A stretch of 64,000 nucleotides of DNA from Cocleimonas flava (GCF_004339015.1 NZ_SMFQ01000002.1:683351-747350), one strand, 5' to 3'; numbered from the stretch's first letter, positions 1 through 10,787 are shown. Translations and numbers: made by a program. The notes: generated by a model from the letters alone, not told the origin.

Positions 1-182
1 CGAATCTCAATGAGCTTAAATTTTTGGTGAATATATTCGGCAAAAAAGAGAGCGAAAAAATCTTCACCATATCTACCAAAAGAAAGTTAAAAACGGACGA
101 AAAGGTCCAACAATACAAGATCGAATTAACACCTGAAACCCCTGAGAAAAAGTTATTTGCTGACCCTTTAAACAATAAGTAA
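1..182 (+). CDS. C-terminal end of an unidentified protein (partial)
   Basis: An open frame enters from the left edge in frame 3 and runs 59 codons to a TAA at 180-182. The visible residues are lysine- and glutamate-rich and end in DPLNNK. No family was recognised and no membrane segment or catalytic motif is visible, so the function is unknown. A G6 element follows 25 bases after the stop, but it is oriented so that its T-run would end minus-strand rather than this plus-strand transcript. It is called coding because the frame is open throughout and the composition resembles a soluble, charged C-terminus. Confidence 0.6.
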   Translation, partial: NLNELKFLVNIFGKKESEKIFTISTKRKLKTDEKVQQYKIELTPETPEKKLFADPLNNK

Positions 183-206
183 AACCCTCATAAATTACGC
201 AATAAT

Positions 207-236
207 AAAAAAACTGCCTGTAAGTAGGGGGGTGCC
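207..236 (-). repeat. G6 element copy 1
   Basis: A-run, ACTGCC left arm, then AAGTAGGGGGGTGCC on the plus strand. It lies between two plus-strand genes, so its C-strand terminator orientation does not match any neighbouring transcript. Confidence 0.8.
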
Positions 237-357
237 ATTAAACTGGATCAAAAAGCTCTATCAATGAGCTCTATCAAAAACCTGCCTGAATAACGTTTCT
301 AGATTCTCAATGTTGCAGATATAATTCGCACTTCAAAAAAACAGAACAATTTTCAAA

Positions 358-1026
358 ATGAAAAACTTAGTCAAAATCTGGGATTCTCCTACACGCCTTT
401 TCCATTGGTTACTGGTGATTCTTTTTGGATTTATGTGGTATAGCGGCGAAACGGGTAACTATCTCGACCTTCACATGAAATCAGGCATGCTGATTTTGTC
501 GTTGATTTTATTTCGACTCATTTGGGGTTTTATCGGCAGTACTAGTTCTCGCTTTAGTAATTTCATCTCCCCTGTTGGCGCAATTAAGCATGCGCTAACG
601 CTGTTCAAACGAGACCCTGAAGTCAATGCAGGGCATAACCCGCTGGGTGGATTAATGGTGATTGCGATGCTGGTAATGTTGGCCTTACAAGCCGGAGTTG
701 GCCTATTCAGCAGTGATCTGGTCCTTACTGAAGGTCCATTATTCAATTTAGTTGATGAAGAAACCGCCGAAGAAATGACAGATTATCATTACCTGGGTTT
801 TGAAATTTTATTGTATTTAACGGGACTTCACGTTGCCGCTATTGTGTTTTATCGAATAGTTAAGCGCACCAATTTAGTAAAACCCATGATCACCGGAAAA
901 GCTGACTGGCCACAAGATCAGGCTAAACCAAAGCTCATGTTTAAGAACCCTTTTATCGCACTGCTTGTATTGATAGTGTCGATTGCCACTGTCTTTGGCG
1001 GTGTTACTTACTTGAGTGGTCTTTAA
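358..1026 (+). CDS. cytochrome b561-family membrane cytochrome
   Basis: This 222-residue protein is a four-helix, di-heme b-type cytochrome of the cytochrome b561/hydrogenase b-subunit family (COG3658 type). It should pass electrons between the quinone pool and a periplasmic partner. The N-terminus carries the family motif WDSPTRLFHW with His16. Further candidate heme ligands are His39 in DLHMKSG and the histidines of YHYLGFE and LHVAAI. Hydrophobic helices lie near residues 15-30, 42-60, 97-117 and 145-165, and an extra C-terminal helix is near 197-217. It converges on the cytochrome c' gene, a plausible electron partner, because such cytochromes b are often encoded beside c-type cytochromes. 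No strong ribosome site precedes the ATG. Confidence 0.85.
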   Translation: MKNLVKIWDSPTRLFHWLLVILFGFMWYSGETGNYLDLHMKSGMLILSLILFRLIWGFIGSTSSRFSNFISPVGAIKHALTLFKRDPEVNAGHNPLGGLMVIAMLVMLALQAGVGLFSSDLVLTEGPLFNLVDEETAEEMTDYHYLGFEILLYLTGLHVAAIVFYRIVKRTNLVKPMITGKADWPQDQAKPKLMFKNPFIALLVLIVSIATVFGGVTYLSGL

Positions 1027-1082
1027 TTTATCGCTTGTTTGTCATTAGGCATATATACATCATCAGGTAAGCGATCAGATAC

Positions 1083-1112
1083 AAAAAAGCCTGACAGCAA
1101 CACTATCAGGCT
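1083..1112 (-). terminator. Rho-independent terminator of the cytochrome c' gene
   Basis: A perfect 7-bp stem (AGCCTGA/TCAGGCT) is followed on the minus strand by six T residues, just downstream of the minus-strand cytochrome c' stop. Confidence 0.8.
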
Positions 1113-1150
1113 CTTCTAAACGCATGACTTAATCAACTACTTAAGCGATG

Positions 1151-1624
1151 TTATTTTTTCTTTGCGCGGTAGCTTTTATGGCACTGCTTGCAGTCATCAG
1201 CGACTTTAAGAAAAGCTGGCTTGATAGCCGCCATATCGCCTGACTTAGCTTGTGTCGCTAGTGCAGCGGTATTATCAGCAAACATCTTGATGCCTGCATC
1301 GAACTTATCTTTTTCTTCCCAGATTTTCTTCTTCGCACGCGATCCTTTTACCGTACCTTCAACTTCGAAACCATTTTGAGCAAGCACTGCAAGTGATGCT
1401 AGAGCATCTGCATTTTTTGAGAATGTATCTTTATTGTAATCAGACTTTCCCTTGATCATGTCGCCCATTGGGCCGAAATGATAACCAATCATACCGAATA
1501 CATTATGGCGGTATTTTGCTGCTTGTCCTTCTGGTGATTTATCTTTTTTATCACCGTGAGCAGTTGCTGTAAAAGCGACAGCGGAGGTTAAAGCGATAGT
1601 TAGCAATATTCTTGATAGTTTCAT
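1151..1624 (-). CDS. cytochrome c' / c-556 family protein
   Basis: A 157-residue periplasmic protein with a signal peptide (about residues 1-22, ending ATAHG) and a single C-terminal heme-binding CKQCH motif at Cys145-His149. Placement of CXXCH at the end of a four-helix bundle is diagnostic of cytochrome c'. Members bind NO or CO, or act as electron carriers with b-type partners. Here a cytochrome b561 gene converges on it. The start has a GAGGG ribosome site upstream. The region between this gene and the next divergent gene carries several TTACAA/TTGTAA palindromes that may be operators. Confidence 0.88.
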   Translation of the reverse strand: MKLSRILLTIALTSAVAFTATAHGDKKDKSPEGQAAKYRHNVFGMIGYHFGPMGDMIKGKSDYNKDTFSKNADALASLAVLAQNGFEVEGTVKGSRAKKKIWEEKDKFDAGIKMFADNTAALATQAKSGDMAAIKPAFLKVADDCKQCHKSYRAKKK

Positions 1625-1694
1625 TGGATGCCCTCTTATTTAATTAAAAATGAGTTTATTATTTAATTTATCTATCACTTAATTCAAGAGAATA

Positions 1695-1712
1695 ATTGTA
1701 AATTTTTGTAAT
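1695..1712. promoter_or_regulatory. TTGTAA-type repeat motif
   Basis: TTGTAAATTTTTGTAA is a direct repeat of TTGTAA and resembles the two palindromes at 1814-1830 and 1858-1872. It lies about 70 bases upstream of the cytochrome c' start and may be a regulator site; no regulator can be assigned. Confidence 0.35.
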
Positions 1713-1750
1713 AAAGTAAAATACAGAAACATATCTTGCTTATTTAATCT

Positions 1751-1780
1751 AAAAAAACGCCCCTAAGTAGGGGGGTGCCT
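1751..1780 (-). repeat. G6 element copy 2
   Basis: A-run, CGCCCC left arm and AAGTAGGGGGGTGCC on the plus strand. It sits in a divergent promoter region where no transcript should end, which argues against a pure terminator role. Confidence 0.8.
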
Positions 1781-1813
1781 TACAGAATATTGACCTTTAT
1801 TTTGTCTGTAACA

Positions 1814-1872
1814 TTACAATTTTTTTGTAACTTTCATATTTCTTGCACATTACCCGATTACAATTTTTGTAA
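1814..1872. promoter_or_regulatory. pair of TTACAA-N-TTGTAA palindromes
   Basis: Two perfect inverted repeats, TTACAA-5 bases-TTGTAA at 1814-1830 and TTACAA-3 bases-TTGTAA at 1858-1872, are centred 43 bases apart between divergent genes. The spacing of about four helical turns suits cooperative binding of a dimeric regulator. This is inference; the motif was not matched to a named regulator. Confidence 0.4.
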
Positions 1873-1994
1873 AACTATAAGCACAACCAGATTTTACGGG
1901 GACACCAGGCATCAACGCTGAATAGATTTGCGGCGATTCATTTGCCGCCGCTTTTATAAAGCAATTTCATTCACTCAGAGGAGTAACAAGAAAG

Positions 1995-2495
1995 ATGAAT
2001 ACTAAAGTAGTTATAGCATCATTATTTTTAACAGCATTTAGCAGTAACGTTTTTGCATTTGAAGCAAAATTTGCGGATGCTACATGGGACGGGGTTAAAG
2101 TTCCTGACGGTCAACAATGCCAGAAGTTTGGCGGTAAGAGCCCGGCAACACCAAAATTGATTATCAGTAAAATACCTGCTGACACTAGCTCTATCGTTTT
2201 AGAGTACAGCGATCGTGATTCTGAAAAGATGAATAATGGTGGTCATGGAAGAATGAGTTACACACTCTCTACTGCTGTTACAGAAGTGGAGATTCCTTCC
2301 ATTCCGGGTCACTCGTTTGATATTCCATCTACCTTTAAAGTGATTGAAGCGCAACGTAGTCCAGGTTGGGATACCGCGGGTGCTTATATGCCACCATGTT
2401 CTGGCGGAAAAGGGCATGCTTATTATGTCACCATTAAAGCGATTACTGATGATCAGGTGACTGCGACTACAACGTTAGAAATGGGCAAGTATTAA
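1995..2495 (+). CDS. secreted PEBP-like (YbhB/YbcL) protein
   Basis: A 166-residue protein with a clear signal peptide (about residues 1-21, ending NVFA). The mature part looks like the phosphatidylethanolamine-binding/YbhB fold: SPATPKL near the start, a GHGRMSY strand, and a C-terminal region with GWDTAGAYMPPC and HAYYVTIKAI. YbhB-type proteins are small periplasmic or cytoplasmic ligand binders whose bacterial substrates are largely unknown. A strong ribosome site (GAGGAGTAAC) precedes the ATG. It is followed by the BaeSR-like genes, so it may be an envelope-stress target. Family assignment is moderately sure; two cysteines could form a disulfide. Confidence 0.6.
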   Translation: MNTKVVIASLFLTAFSSNVFAFEAKFADATWDGVKVPDGQQCQKFGGKSPATPKLIISKIPADTSSIVLEYSDRDSEKMNNGGHGRMSYTLSTAVTEVEIPSIPGHSFDIPSTFKVIEAQRSPGWDTAGAYMPPCSGGKGHAYYVTIKAITDDQVTATTTLEMGKY

Positions 2496-2827
2496 GCCAA
2501 ATCCAACAACGACTTATGCACTAACTAAATACGCACTAACAATATCTCACTAAAGAATAATTAACTTGTTTTAGGGGCCTCCTGTTTATATCTAGATACA
2601 ACTAGAAAAAGCGGACAGGTCCCTAGACAACAATTCAAGTAAACCTCTTGATCCAAAACGCACTTATCGTGCTTTGTAAAACAACAATAAACCGTAACAT
2701 GCTACTCTTAACCAATGCTAATCTTAACCAATGACACTCTCGCCACACATCACACGCTCTTCTACCCAGTTACTTTTACCGATAGCTTTTCTGCCAAGAT
2801 TCCAGCAAACAACGTGGACGAATTAGC
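2496..2827. other. intergenic region upstream of the BaeSR-like operon
   Basis: This 332-base gap holds an imperfect inverted repeat (AGGGGCCTCCTGT near 2571 with ACAGGTCCCT near 2615) that may end the upstream transcript, and an 11-bp direct repeat at 2707-2733. No gene is seen. Confidence 0.5.
2707..2733 (+). promoter_or_regulatory. direct repeat CTTAACCAATG x2
   Basis: The 11-mer CTTAACCAATG occurs at 2707-2717 and 2723-2733, 16 bases apart, about 95 bases before the kinase start. Tandem direct repeats are the usual binding pattern of OmpR-family response regulators, so autoregulation by the downstream regulator is a reasonable guess. Confidence 0.4.
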
Positions 2828-4405
2828 GTGACTTTTAAGCTGTGGCATAAATTGGTATTAACGATCGTCTGTATTACCGGGATAGTGTTAATTCTGGCGA
2901 TTTTCCTTTCCAATCAAAGTGTCAAATCCGGCTTTTTGGCGTATTTAAACGATGTTGAGGAACGTCGATCAGATAGCTTCTCCGTAGTCTTATTGAGGCA
3001 ATACCATAAACACAGAAACTGGGATTTTATAAAAGGAAACAGGAGACTTTGGGAACGTTCTTTTTATCAATCGCGTGATATCAATGTTCGTAAAGAAGAA
3101 GCACAACCGGTACTTGATGTTAACATCATAGGAAAAAGGGCAGAAGAAAGTGAAGGTCCTGCAGAACGCCCCGAAGGTAGGCGCCCCCCTCCGGGGAAAT
3201 TTCCTCCTCCTCCGCGGAAAAAACATCTTGAAGCCATTGGTAATCCTCCTCCATTGTTCATCGAGGACAATGAGTTTCGCTCAGAACAACCTAGATCAGT
3301 GAGCAGAGGAGCAACGAAGCCACCGCCAAAGTCGATGGCTCTATTGGATGCCAATAAATCATTCCTGGTGGGTGGAACACAGGCATCGGAAAACGCTACC
3401 TTAAAACCACTAAAATTTAGTGGCAAAGTGGTGGGATATATTCGCTCTGAACCATTTAATGAAATTACTGATGAATTAGATCAACAGTTTGTACAACACC
3501 AAAATCAAGCCTTCATTAAAATTTCGCTATGGGCATTGGCTATTGTATTAATCGGAGCCGGTTTATTTGCCGCCTACTTGCGTTCGCGTATCAATAAAAT
3601 CGGCGATCAGGCTGGTTTATTAACATCTGGCGACTACCGTTGCCAAAGCGTAGATAAAAGCCAGGACGAATTAGGTCAGCTGAGTAAAAAACTGAATATT
3701 CTGGGCGAGACACTCGAAGAAAACCGTTCTTCCAGAAGACGCTGGATATCGGATATTTCACACGAATTAAGAACACCAGTCACCGTGTTAAAGGGCGAAA
3801 TAGAAGCGATACAGGATAAGGTTCGTGAACTAACGCCATCATCCATCGATTCTTTGCATCAGGAAGTGTTGCGCCTAAGCCGGTTGATCAGCGATTTGAA
3901 TGAGCTATCGTTATCAGACCTTGGTGCATTGAGCTACCACAAAGAAACCTTGAACATTGTAGAACTGGTGGAAGATATTATTACCCAGCATCAACACCAG
4001 TTTGATGAAAAGAACATCACTGTTACTTTTAACAGTTCAAATGAAAATATCGAGATTGATGGTGATGGCCAAAGACTGGAGCAGCTATTTGCGAATCTGG
4101 CAAACAACAGCCAGCACTATACCTGTACGTCTGGACAGCTAGAAATTAACATTAAAAAACAAGCCGACAGTGTCATAATAGAATGGTCCGATTCTGAGCC
4201 AGGTGTCAGCGATGAAGAACTAGGCCGATTATTCGAACGTCTTTATCGTGTTGAAGCTTCCCGAAACAGAAATGCAGGCGGCTCTGGTTTAGGCTTATCA
4301 ATTGCCCAGAACATTGTGGCGGCTCACGATGGTAACATCGAAGCGAAACACTCTCCGCTAGGTGGCATTTCGTTTGTAATAACATTCCCTATAAATCGTC
4401 ATTAA
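2828..4405 (+). CDS. baeS: BaeS-like sensor histidine kinase
   Basis: This 525-residue inner-membrane kinase begins at a GTG. TM1 spans about residues 8-28, the periplasmic sensor about 29-225, TM2 about 228-250, followed by HAMP, a DHp domain with phospho-acceptor His312 in DISHELRTP, and an ATPase domain with NLANNSQHYT (N box), WSDSEPGVSDEE (G1) and GGSGLGLSIA (G2). The G1/G2 region closely matches E. coli BaeS, an envelope-stress sensor that controls drug-efflux genes and spy. The odd feature is a proline-rich basic insert at residues 109-167 with PPPG, PPPP and PPPK runs in the periplasmic domain. It is 19 bases upstream of its response regulator. The symbol is by homology only. Confidence 0.85.
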   Translation: MTFKLWHKLVLTIVCITGIVLILAIFLSNQSVKSGFLAYLNDVEERRSDSFSVVLLRQYHKHRNWDFIKGNRRLWERSFYQSRDINVRKEEAQPVLDVNIIGKRAEESEGPAERPEGRRPPPGKFPPPPRKKHLEAIGNPPPLFIEDNEFRSEQPRSVSRGATKPPPKSMALLDANKSFLVGGTQASENATLKPLKFSGKVVGYIRSEPFNEITDELDQQFVQHQNQAFIKISLWALAIVLIGAGLFAAYLRSRINKIGDQAGLLTSGDYRCQSVDKSQDELGQLSKKLNILGETLEENRSSRRRWISDISHELRTPVTVLKGEIEAIQDKVRELTPSSIDSLHQEVLRLSRLISDLNELSLSDLGALSYHKETLNIVELVEDIITQHQHQFDEKNITVTFNSSNENIEIDGDGQRLEQLFANLANNSQHYTCTSGQLEINIKKQADSVIIEWSDSEPGVSDEELGRLFERLYRVEASRNRNAGGSGLGLSIAQNIVAAHDGNIEAKHSPLGGISFVITFPINRH

Positions 4406-4424
4406 CTTTTCAAGAAGATCAAAC

Positions 4425-5105
4425 ATGTCTGAAAAACTGCCAATTTTAATCGTTGAAGATGAAATAAAAATCGCTGAATTACTCAGAGATTATTGTACCG
4501 AGGCGGGTTTTGAAACCAAAATGATTCATAACGGCCGCGAAGCGCAAGAGTGGCTTGAAAATAATGAGCCCAGAATGATTCTGTTAGATTTAATGCTGCC
4601 AGAAGTTGATGGCATCAGCATTTGTCGCGACTTCCGACGACAGTCTAATAACCCGATTATTATGATCACCGCGAAGGTTGAAGAGATTGATCGCTTAATC
4701 GGCTTGGAACTGGGTGCGGATGATTATATTTGCAAGCCGTTTAGCCCGCGAGAAGTAGTTGCCCGCATTAAATCTGTGTTCAGACGAACCGATACTCTGG
4801 AGCACAATACGAAAGGCCAATTAACACTCAATGACAAAAGCTATCAGATTATTTATGAAAACCTTAAAGTTGATTTAACCGCTGTTGAATTCAAATTATT
4901 TCAGGTGATGTATCAGCATCCGGGACAAATCTTTTCGCGCGATCAATTAATGTCTAAAGCCTATAACGATGACAGAATAGTCACTGATAGAACGGTTGAT
5001 AGCCATATTAAAAAGCTACGAAAAAAACTCACTGCGTTAGCGATTGAAGAAGAAATTATTCATTCCGTTTATGGCGTGGGTTACCGTTATCAAAAGCCAC
5101 ATTAA
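4425..5105 (+). CDS. baeR: BaeR-like OmpR-family response regulator
   Basis: A 226-residue regulator with a receiver domain (acidic pocket EDE at 11-13, phospho-acceptor Asp55 in LLDLMLP, conserved Lys in CKPFSP) and a C-terminal OmpR/PhoB winged helix ending VYGVGYRYQ. The segments MITAKVEEIDRLIGLE and ADDYICKPFSPREVVAR are very close to E. coli BaeR. It is cotranscribed with the kinase and followed by a G6 element in terminator orientation. Likely targets nearby are the PEBP-like gene and the Spy-like gene at 8025, since spy is a known Bae target elsewhere; that link is inference. Confidence 0.9.
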   Translation: MSEKLPILIVEDEIKIAELLRDYCTEAGFETKMIHNGREAQEWLENNEPRMILLDLMLPEVDGISICRDFRRQSNNPIIMITAKVEEIDRLIGLELGADDYICKPFSPREVVARIKSVFRRTDTLEHNTKGQLTLNDKSYQIIYENLKVDLTAVEFKLFQVMYQHPGQIFSRDQLMSKAYNDDRIVTDRTVDSHIKKLRKKLTALAIEEEIIHSVYGVGYRYQKPH

Positions 5106-5123
5106 TCTCTGATCACAATCTTA

Positions 5124-5153
5124 GCCACCCCCCTACTTATAGCGACATTTTTT
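5124..5153 (+). repeat. G6 element copy 3 (terminator position)
   Basis: CACCCCCCTACTTATAG followed by a T-run, 19 bases after the baeR stop. The hairpin-then-T reading direction agrees with the plus-strand operon. Confidence 0.8.
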
Positions 5154-5193
5154 AAGATACGGCTACAAGCTGATAGAAATCAATTTATTTTTG

Positions 5194-5237
5194 ACAAAAA
5201 AAATCCCCACACCACGATGAACATAGTGTGGGGATTT
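5194..5237 (-). terminator. Rho-independent terminator of katG
   Basis: A perfect 12-bp stem (AAATCCCCACAC at 5201-5212 with GTGTGGGGATTT at 5226-5237) and a T8 run on the minus strand, directly after the katG stop. Confidence 0.9.
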
Positions 5238-5249
5238 CTGAAGCTAAAA

Positions 5250-8024
<2,775 letters not shown>

Positions 8025-8375
8025 ATGAAGCCCATCATATCCATGTGTTTAATCGCGTTACTCGCGACAACCTCTGTTTATGCCGATATATCGGATGGAA
8101 CAGAAAACAAAAAAGGCCCCAGACAACCCGATATTGATCAAGTTGTTTCTAGTTTGCAATTAGAAGATTCCAAGGCGCAACAGTTAAAAATGTTACTGGA
8201 AAGCCATCAGCAAGAAATGAAAACATTGCGTGAGCAGAGCGAACAAATTCGTGAGATTCACCGAAATATTAGAGAACAGCATCAGAAGGCATTGCTGGCT
8301 TTATTAGGTTATGAAAACCTGTATAAATTTGAAGAGACAATGAGTGAATATCGCCCTATGCGCGGAAAGAGATAA
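8025..8375 (+). CDS. small Spy/CpxP-like periplasmic protein
   Basis: The 116-residue product has a signal peptide (about 1-20, ending SVYA) and a mature helical domain rich in Gln, Glu and Leu (LQLEDSKAQQLKMLLESHQQE), a pattern like the helical cradle of Spy/CpxP periplasmic chaperones. The start at 8025 is preferred over an in-frame upstream extension because AAGGAG sits five bases before the ATG and the signal peptide then begins at residue 1. Spy is a BaeR target in enterics and a BaeSR pair is encoded 3 kb upstream, which supports the idea. The classical LTxxQ repeats are not exact, so family membership is tentative. Confidence 0.6.
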   Translation: MKPIISMCLIALLATTSVYADISDGTENKKGPRQPDIDQVVSSLQLEDSKAQQLKMLLESHQQEMKTLREQSEQIREIHRNIREQHQKALLALLGYENLYKFEETMSEYRPMRGKR

Positions 8376-8424
8376 CCGTTAAATGTAAATACTCTTGTTT
8401 AGCTAAGCATCAAGCTGACAACTG

Positions 8425-8453
8425 AAAAAAACCCCGAAAAGTGGGGGGGTGTA
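8425..8453 (-). repeat. G6 element copy 4, with degenerate inverted partner at 8460-8484
   Basis: A7, ACCCCGAAAAGT arm and GGGGGGG-TG core on the plus strand, oriented to end the minus-strand msrB transcript. A C-rich inverted look-alike (CTCCCCCCTGCTTCCGTAAAAG) follows and would serve the plus-strand gene. Confidence 0.75.
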
Positions 8454-8516
8454 TTTCGCCCTCCCCCCTGCTTCCGTAAAAGTCGGTTTACAACGTTTAC
8501 CTTTATTCTATTTTTT

Positions 8517-8963
8517 TTATGCTGATTGCTTTTTAAGTGCTACAGCATTCATGCAATAGCGTAAACCACTCGGCTTTGGTCCATCTGGAAAAACATGACC
8601 GAGATGCGCATCACAGGTACTACACGTGGTTTCTACACGACTCATTCCATGCGAATTATCTTCGATATAATTTATCACATTGTCTTCTAATGGCAGTGTA
8701 AATGAAGGCCATCCGGTACCAGATTCAAACTTTTCACTCGCATCGAATAATAAAGTGCCACAGCAAACACAGCCGTAAAGGCCCTCTTCAAAAAGGCTAC
8801 ACATATCAGAACTGTTTGGCATTTCAGTACCGTGTTTACGCGTGATACGAAACTCTTCATCGCTAAGCACTGATTTCCATTCTTCTTCAGTTTTTTCGAC
8901 TCGTTTGGCCGGCTTTAAATTACCCTCACGGGCATATTTCAAAACATCATTCCAGTTCAACAT
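8517..8963 (-). CDS. msrB: peptide-methionine (R)-S-oxide reductase MsrB
   Basis: A 148-residue enzyme that reduces methionine-R-sulfoxide in proteins. It has the two zinc-binding CXXC pairs (GCVCCGTLL and TCSTCDAHLGH), the SGTGWPSF signature, and the catalytic cysteine in LRYCMNAVAL, so it is the seleno-independent Cys form. No signal peptide, so it acts in the cytoplasm. AGAGGAAATC before the ATG is a strong ribosome site. It lies 102 bases downstream of selO on the same strand and may share its transcript; both act in redox homeostasis. A G6 element ends the unit. Confidence 0.96.
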   Translation of the reverse strand: MLNWNDVLKYAREGNLKPAKRVEKTEEEWKSVLSDEEFRITRKHGTEMPNSSDMCSLFEEGLYGCVCCGTLLFDASEKFESGTGWPSFTLPLEDNVINYIEDNSHGMSRVETTCSTCDAHLGHVFPDGPKPSGLRYCMNAVALKKQSA

Positions 8964-9065
8964 ATTGATTTCCTCTTAACTTTTTCTGTTTGTGATAGAT
9001 TAGAAATTCATCTGATCCAACCTAAGCTTATACGCTAAACACGCCTGCTAATATGACCTTAAACA

Positions 9066-10787
9066 TTAAGTACCGCAGAACGTTTGCAGCACAACCTCTT
9101 CAGGTTTCGGCGGCAACATATACTTTTCTTTGCCTTCCTGAAACTCAAAAGGATGTTGTAACACCTCGTGCAATTCATTAAACACGCTGAAATCATTATT
9201 ATCTTCAGCGGCTCTTATCGCTGCTTCGACTTGATGATTACGTGGAATATAAACAGGATTGACACTTTGCATCAGCGCTTGTTGCTCTGCGGCTGTTGTG
9301 TCTTCCTGCTTTAGGCGATACAACCACTTCTTTGCCCACGCATCAAAATCATCTGGGTTTTCGAACAAGTCTCGTGCATTTTCCAAATTTTCAAGGTCTT
9401 GAGAGAGATGATAAAAAGTCAGCGTAAAATCAGCTTTACCGGTTTGCATAACGTCCAGCAGTCGTGCAATTAAGGCATGATCGTCTGCATTCGTTTGTTG
9501 TGCTTTAGCTATTTCAACAAGGTTTTCTTCGATCTCTTCTTGTGTAGGAGTTTGTGCGGGCTTATCTGAAGCACTTTGAGGAGAGCCTTCAGCAGCAACT
9601 TTTGCAGCGCCTTCAGCTGAAGCTTTCTTGAGTTTTTGTTCCATGATTTTTTCAGGGGTTAACAAAAACTCTGTGGTCTGCAAACCCAGCTTTTGACGCA
9701 TTTCATTTAGCCAATAATGTTTGTAGATAGCTTCATACTCATTCAAAACTTCCTGTGCGAACAGCACCACCACTTCTTCTGGTTTACCTTGTTCTGGGGT
9801 GACATATTCGGCAAATAACGGCAGCAACGTTTCGGCAAATCGAATTAAATTCCATTGACCAATTTGTGGCTGGTTTTTATACGCATAACGACCTTGCTGA
9901 TCTATGGAACTGTATACGCGACTATGCGAAAACTCATCCATAAATGCGCATGGTCCATAATCAATGGTTTCGCCCGCAATCGACATATTATCGGTATTCA
10001 TCACGCCGTGAATAAAACCGAGTGACATCCATTTAGCGATTAATTTAGCCTGCGCATTCACAACCTCTTTCAAGAAAGCAACATAAGGCTTTTTCACTTC
10101 TTGCTCAGAGCCATCAGCTGCAGAAGAGCCATCAGCCGGAGAAAACCCTCTCTTAGCTTGCGGGTAGTGACGTCCAATCTCATACGCTGCGAGTTTTTTC
10201 AAATCATCAATATTGCCTTGGCTTGCAAAATACTGGAACGTACCGACGCGCACATAACCGGTGGCAACACGAGTCAGGATTCCTCCAGGCTTCGGCATCT
10301 CACGCATCACTTTTTCACCGGTGGTTACAACCGCGAGTGCACGTGTCGTCGGCACACCGAGTTTATGCATGGCTTCGCAGAGCAAGTATTCGCGTATCAC
10401 AGGGCCCAGTGCCGAACGACCATCGCCACCGCGCGACCAAGGTGTTTTTCCCGAACCTTTCAGTTGAATGTCGTGACGAATTCCGTCTTTGTCTTTAACT
10501 TCACCCAGTAAAATCGCGCGGCCATCTCCAAGTTGCGGAGAAAAACCACCAAATTGATGCCCTGAATAGGCCATTGCAATGGGCTCTGCCCCTTCTGGAA
10601 TCTTATTACCGGAAAAGAATTCAACCGCTTCTGCTTCATCAGCAAACAAGCCAGCCACACCAAGTTGTTCTGCCAGTTCGTGATTAAATTTTATCAAGCC
10701 TGGTTGTTCAACAGGGTCTGGTTGTGTGTTGCTGTAAAAGCTCTGTGGTAGCTTGGCGTAGCTATTATTAAAATCGACTTTCGACAT
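9066..10787 (-). CDS. selO: protein adenylyltransferase SelO (YdiU family)
   Basis: A 573-residue pseudokinase that transfers AMP from ATP to proteins, known in E. coli to modify redox proteins such as glutaredoxin. Signature stretches are YSGHQFGGFSPQLGDGRAI, SGKTPWSRGGDGRSALGP, GVMNTDNMSIAGETIDYGP and FMDEFSHSRVYS. It is roughly 95 residues longer than E. coli YdiU because of two low-complexity Ala/Ser/Glu insertions, near residues 213-235 and near 385-425. The C-terminus ends TFCGT, so a cysteine replaces the selenocysteine of animal SelO. An AAAGG ribosome site supports the start. It sits upstream of msrB. Confidence 0.93.
   Translation of the reverse strand: MSKVDFNNSYAKLPQSFYSNTQPDPVEQPGLIKFNHELAEQLGVAGLFADEAEAVEFFSGNKIPEGAEPIAMAYSGHQFGGFSPQLGDGRAILLGEVKDKDGIRHDIQLKGSGKTPWSRGGDGRSALGPVIREYLLCEAMHKLGVPTTRALAVVTTGEKVMREMPKPGGILTRVATGYVRVGTFQYFASQGNIDDLKKLAAYEIGRHYPQAKRGFSPADGSSAADGSEQEVKKPYVAFLKEVVNAQAKLIAKWMSLGFIHGVMNTDNMSIAGETIDYGPCAFMDEFSHSRVYSSIDQQGRYAYKNQPQIGQWNLIRFAETLLPLFAEYVTPEQGKPEEVVVLFAQEVLNEYEAIYKHYWLNEMRQKLGLQTTEFLLTPEKIMEQKLKKASAEGAAKVAAEGSPQSASDKPAQTPTQEEIEENLVEIAKAQQTNADDHALIARLLDVMQTGKADFTLTFYHLSQDLENLENARDLFENPDDFDAWAKKWLYRLKQEDTTAAEQQALMQSVNPVYIPRNHQVEAAIRAAEDNNDFSVFNELHEVLQHPFEFQEGKEKYMLPPKPEEVVLQTFCGT

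Larger units (their letters stand above)
1625..1994. other. divergent intergenic region with palindromes and a G6 element
   Basis: This 370-base gap separates divergent promoters of cytochrome c' and the PEBP-like gene. It contains a G6 element and three AT-rich TTACAA/TTGTAA motifs. A GC-rich inverted stretch around 1929-1955 (GCGGCGATTCATTTGCCGCCGC) may form a hairpin in the leader of the plus-strand gene. No gene is visible. Confidence 0.6.

Noticed and set aside
9066-9080. Selenocysteine readthrough at the SelO C-terminus
   Set aside because: The gene ends TFCGT with an ordinary TAA-type stop; bacterial SelO uses cysteine and no SECIS structure is evident.
10101-10511. Plus-strand open frames across selO
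   Set aside because: Antisense shadows; the minus-strand SelO motifs are unambiguous.
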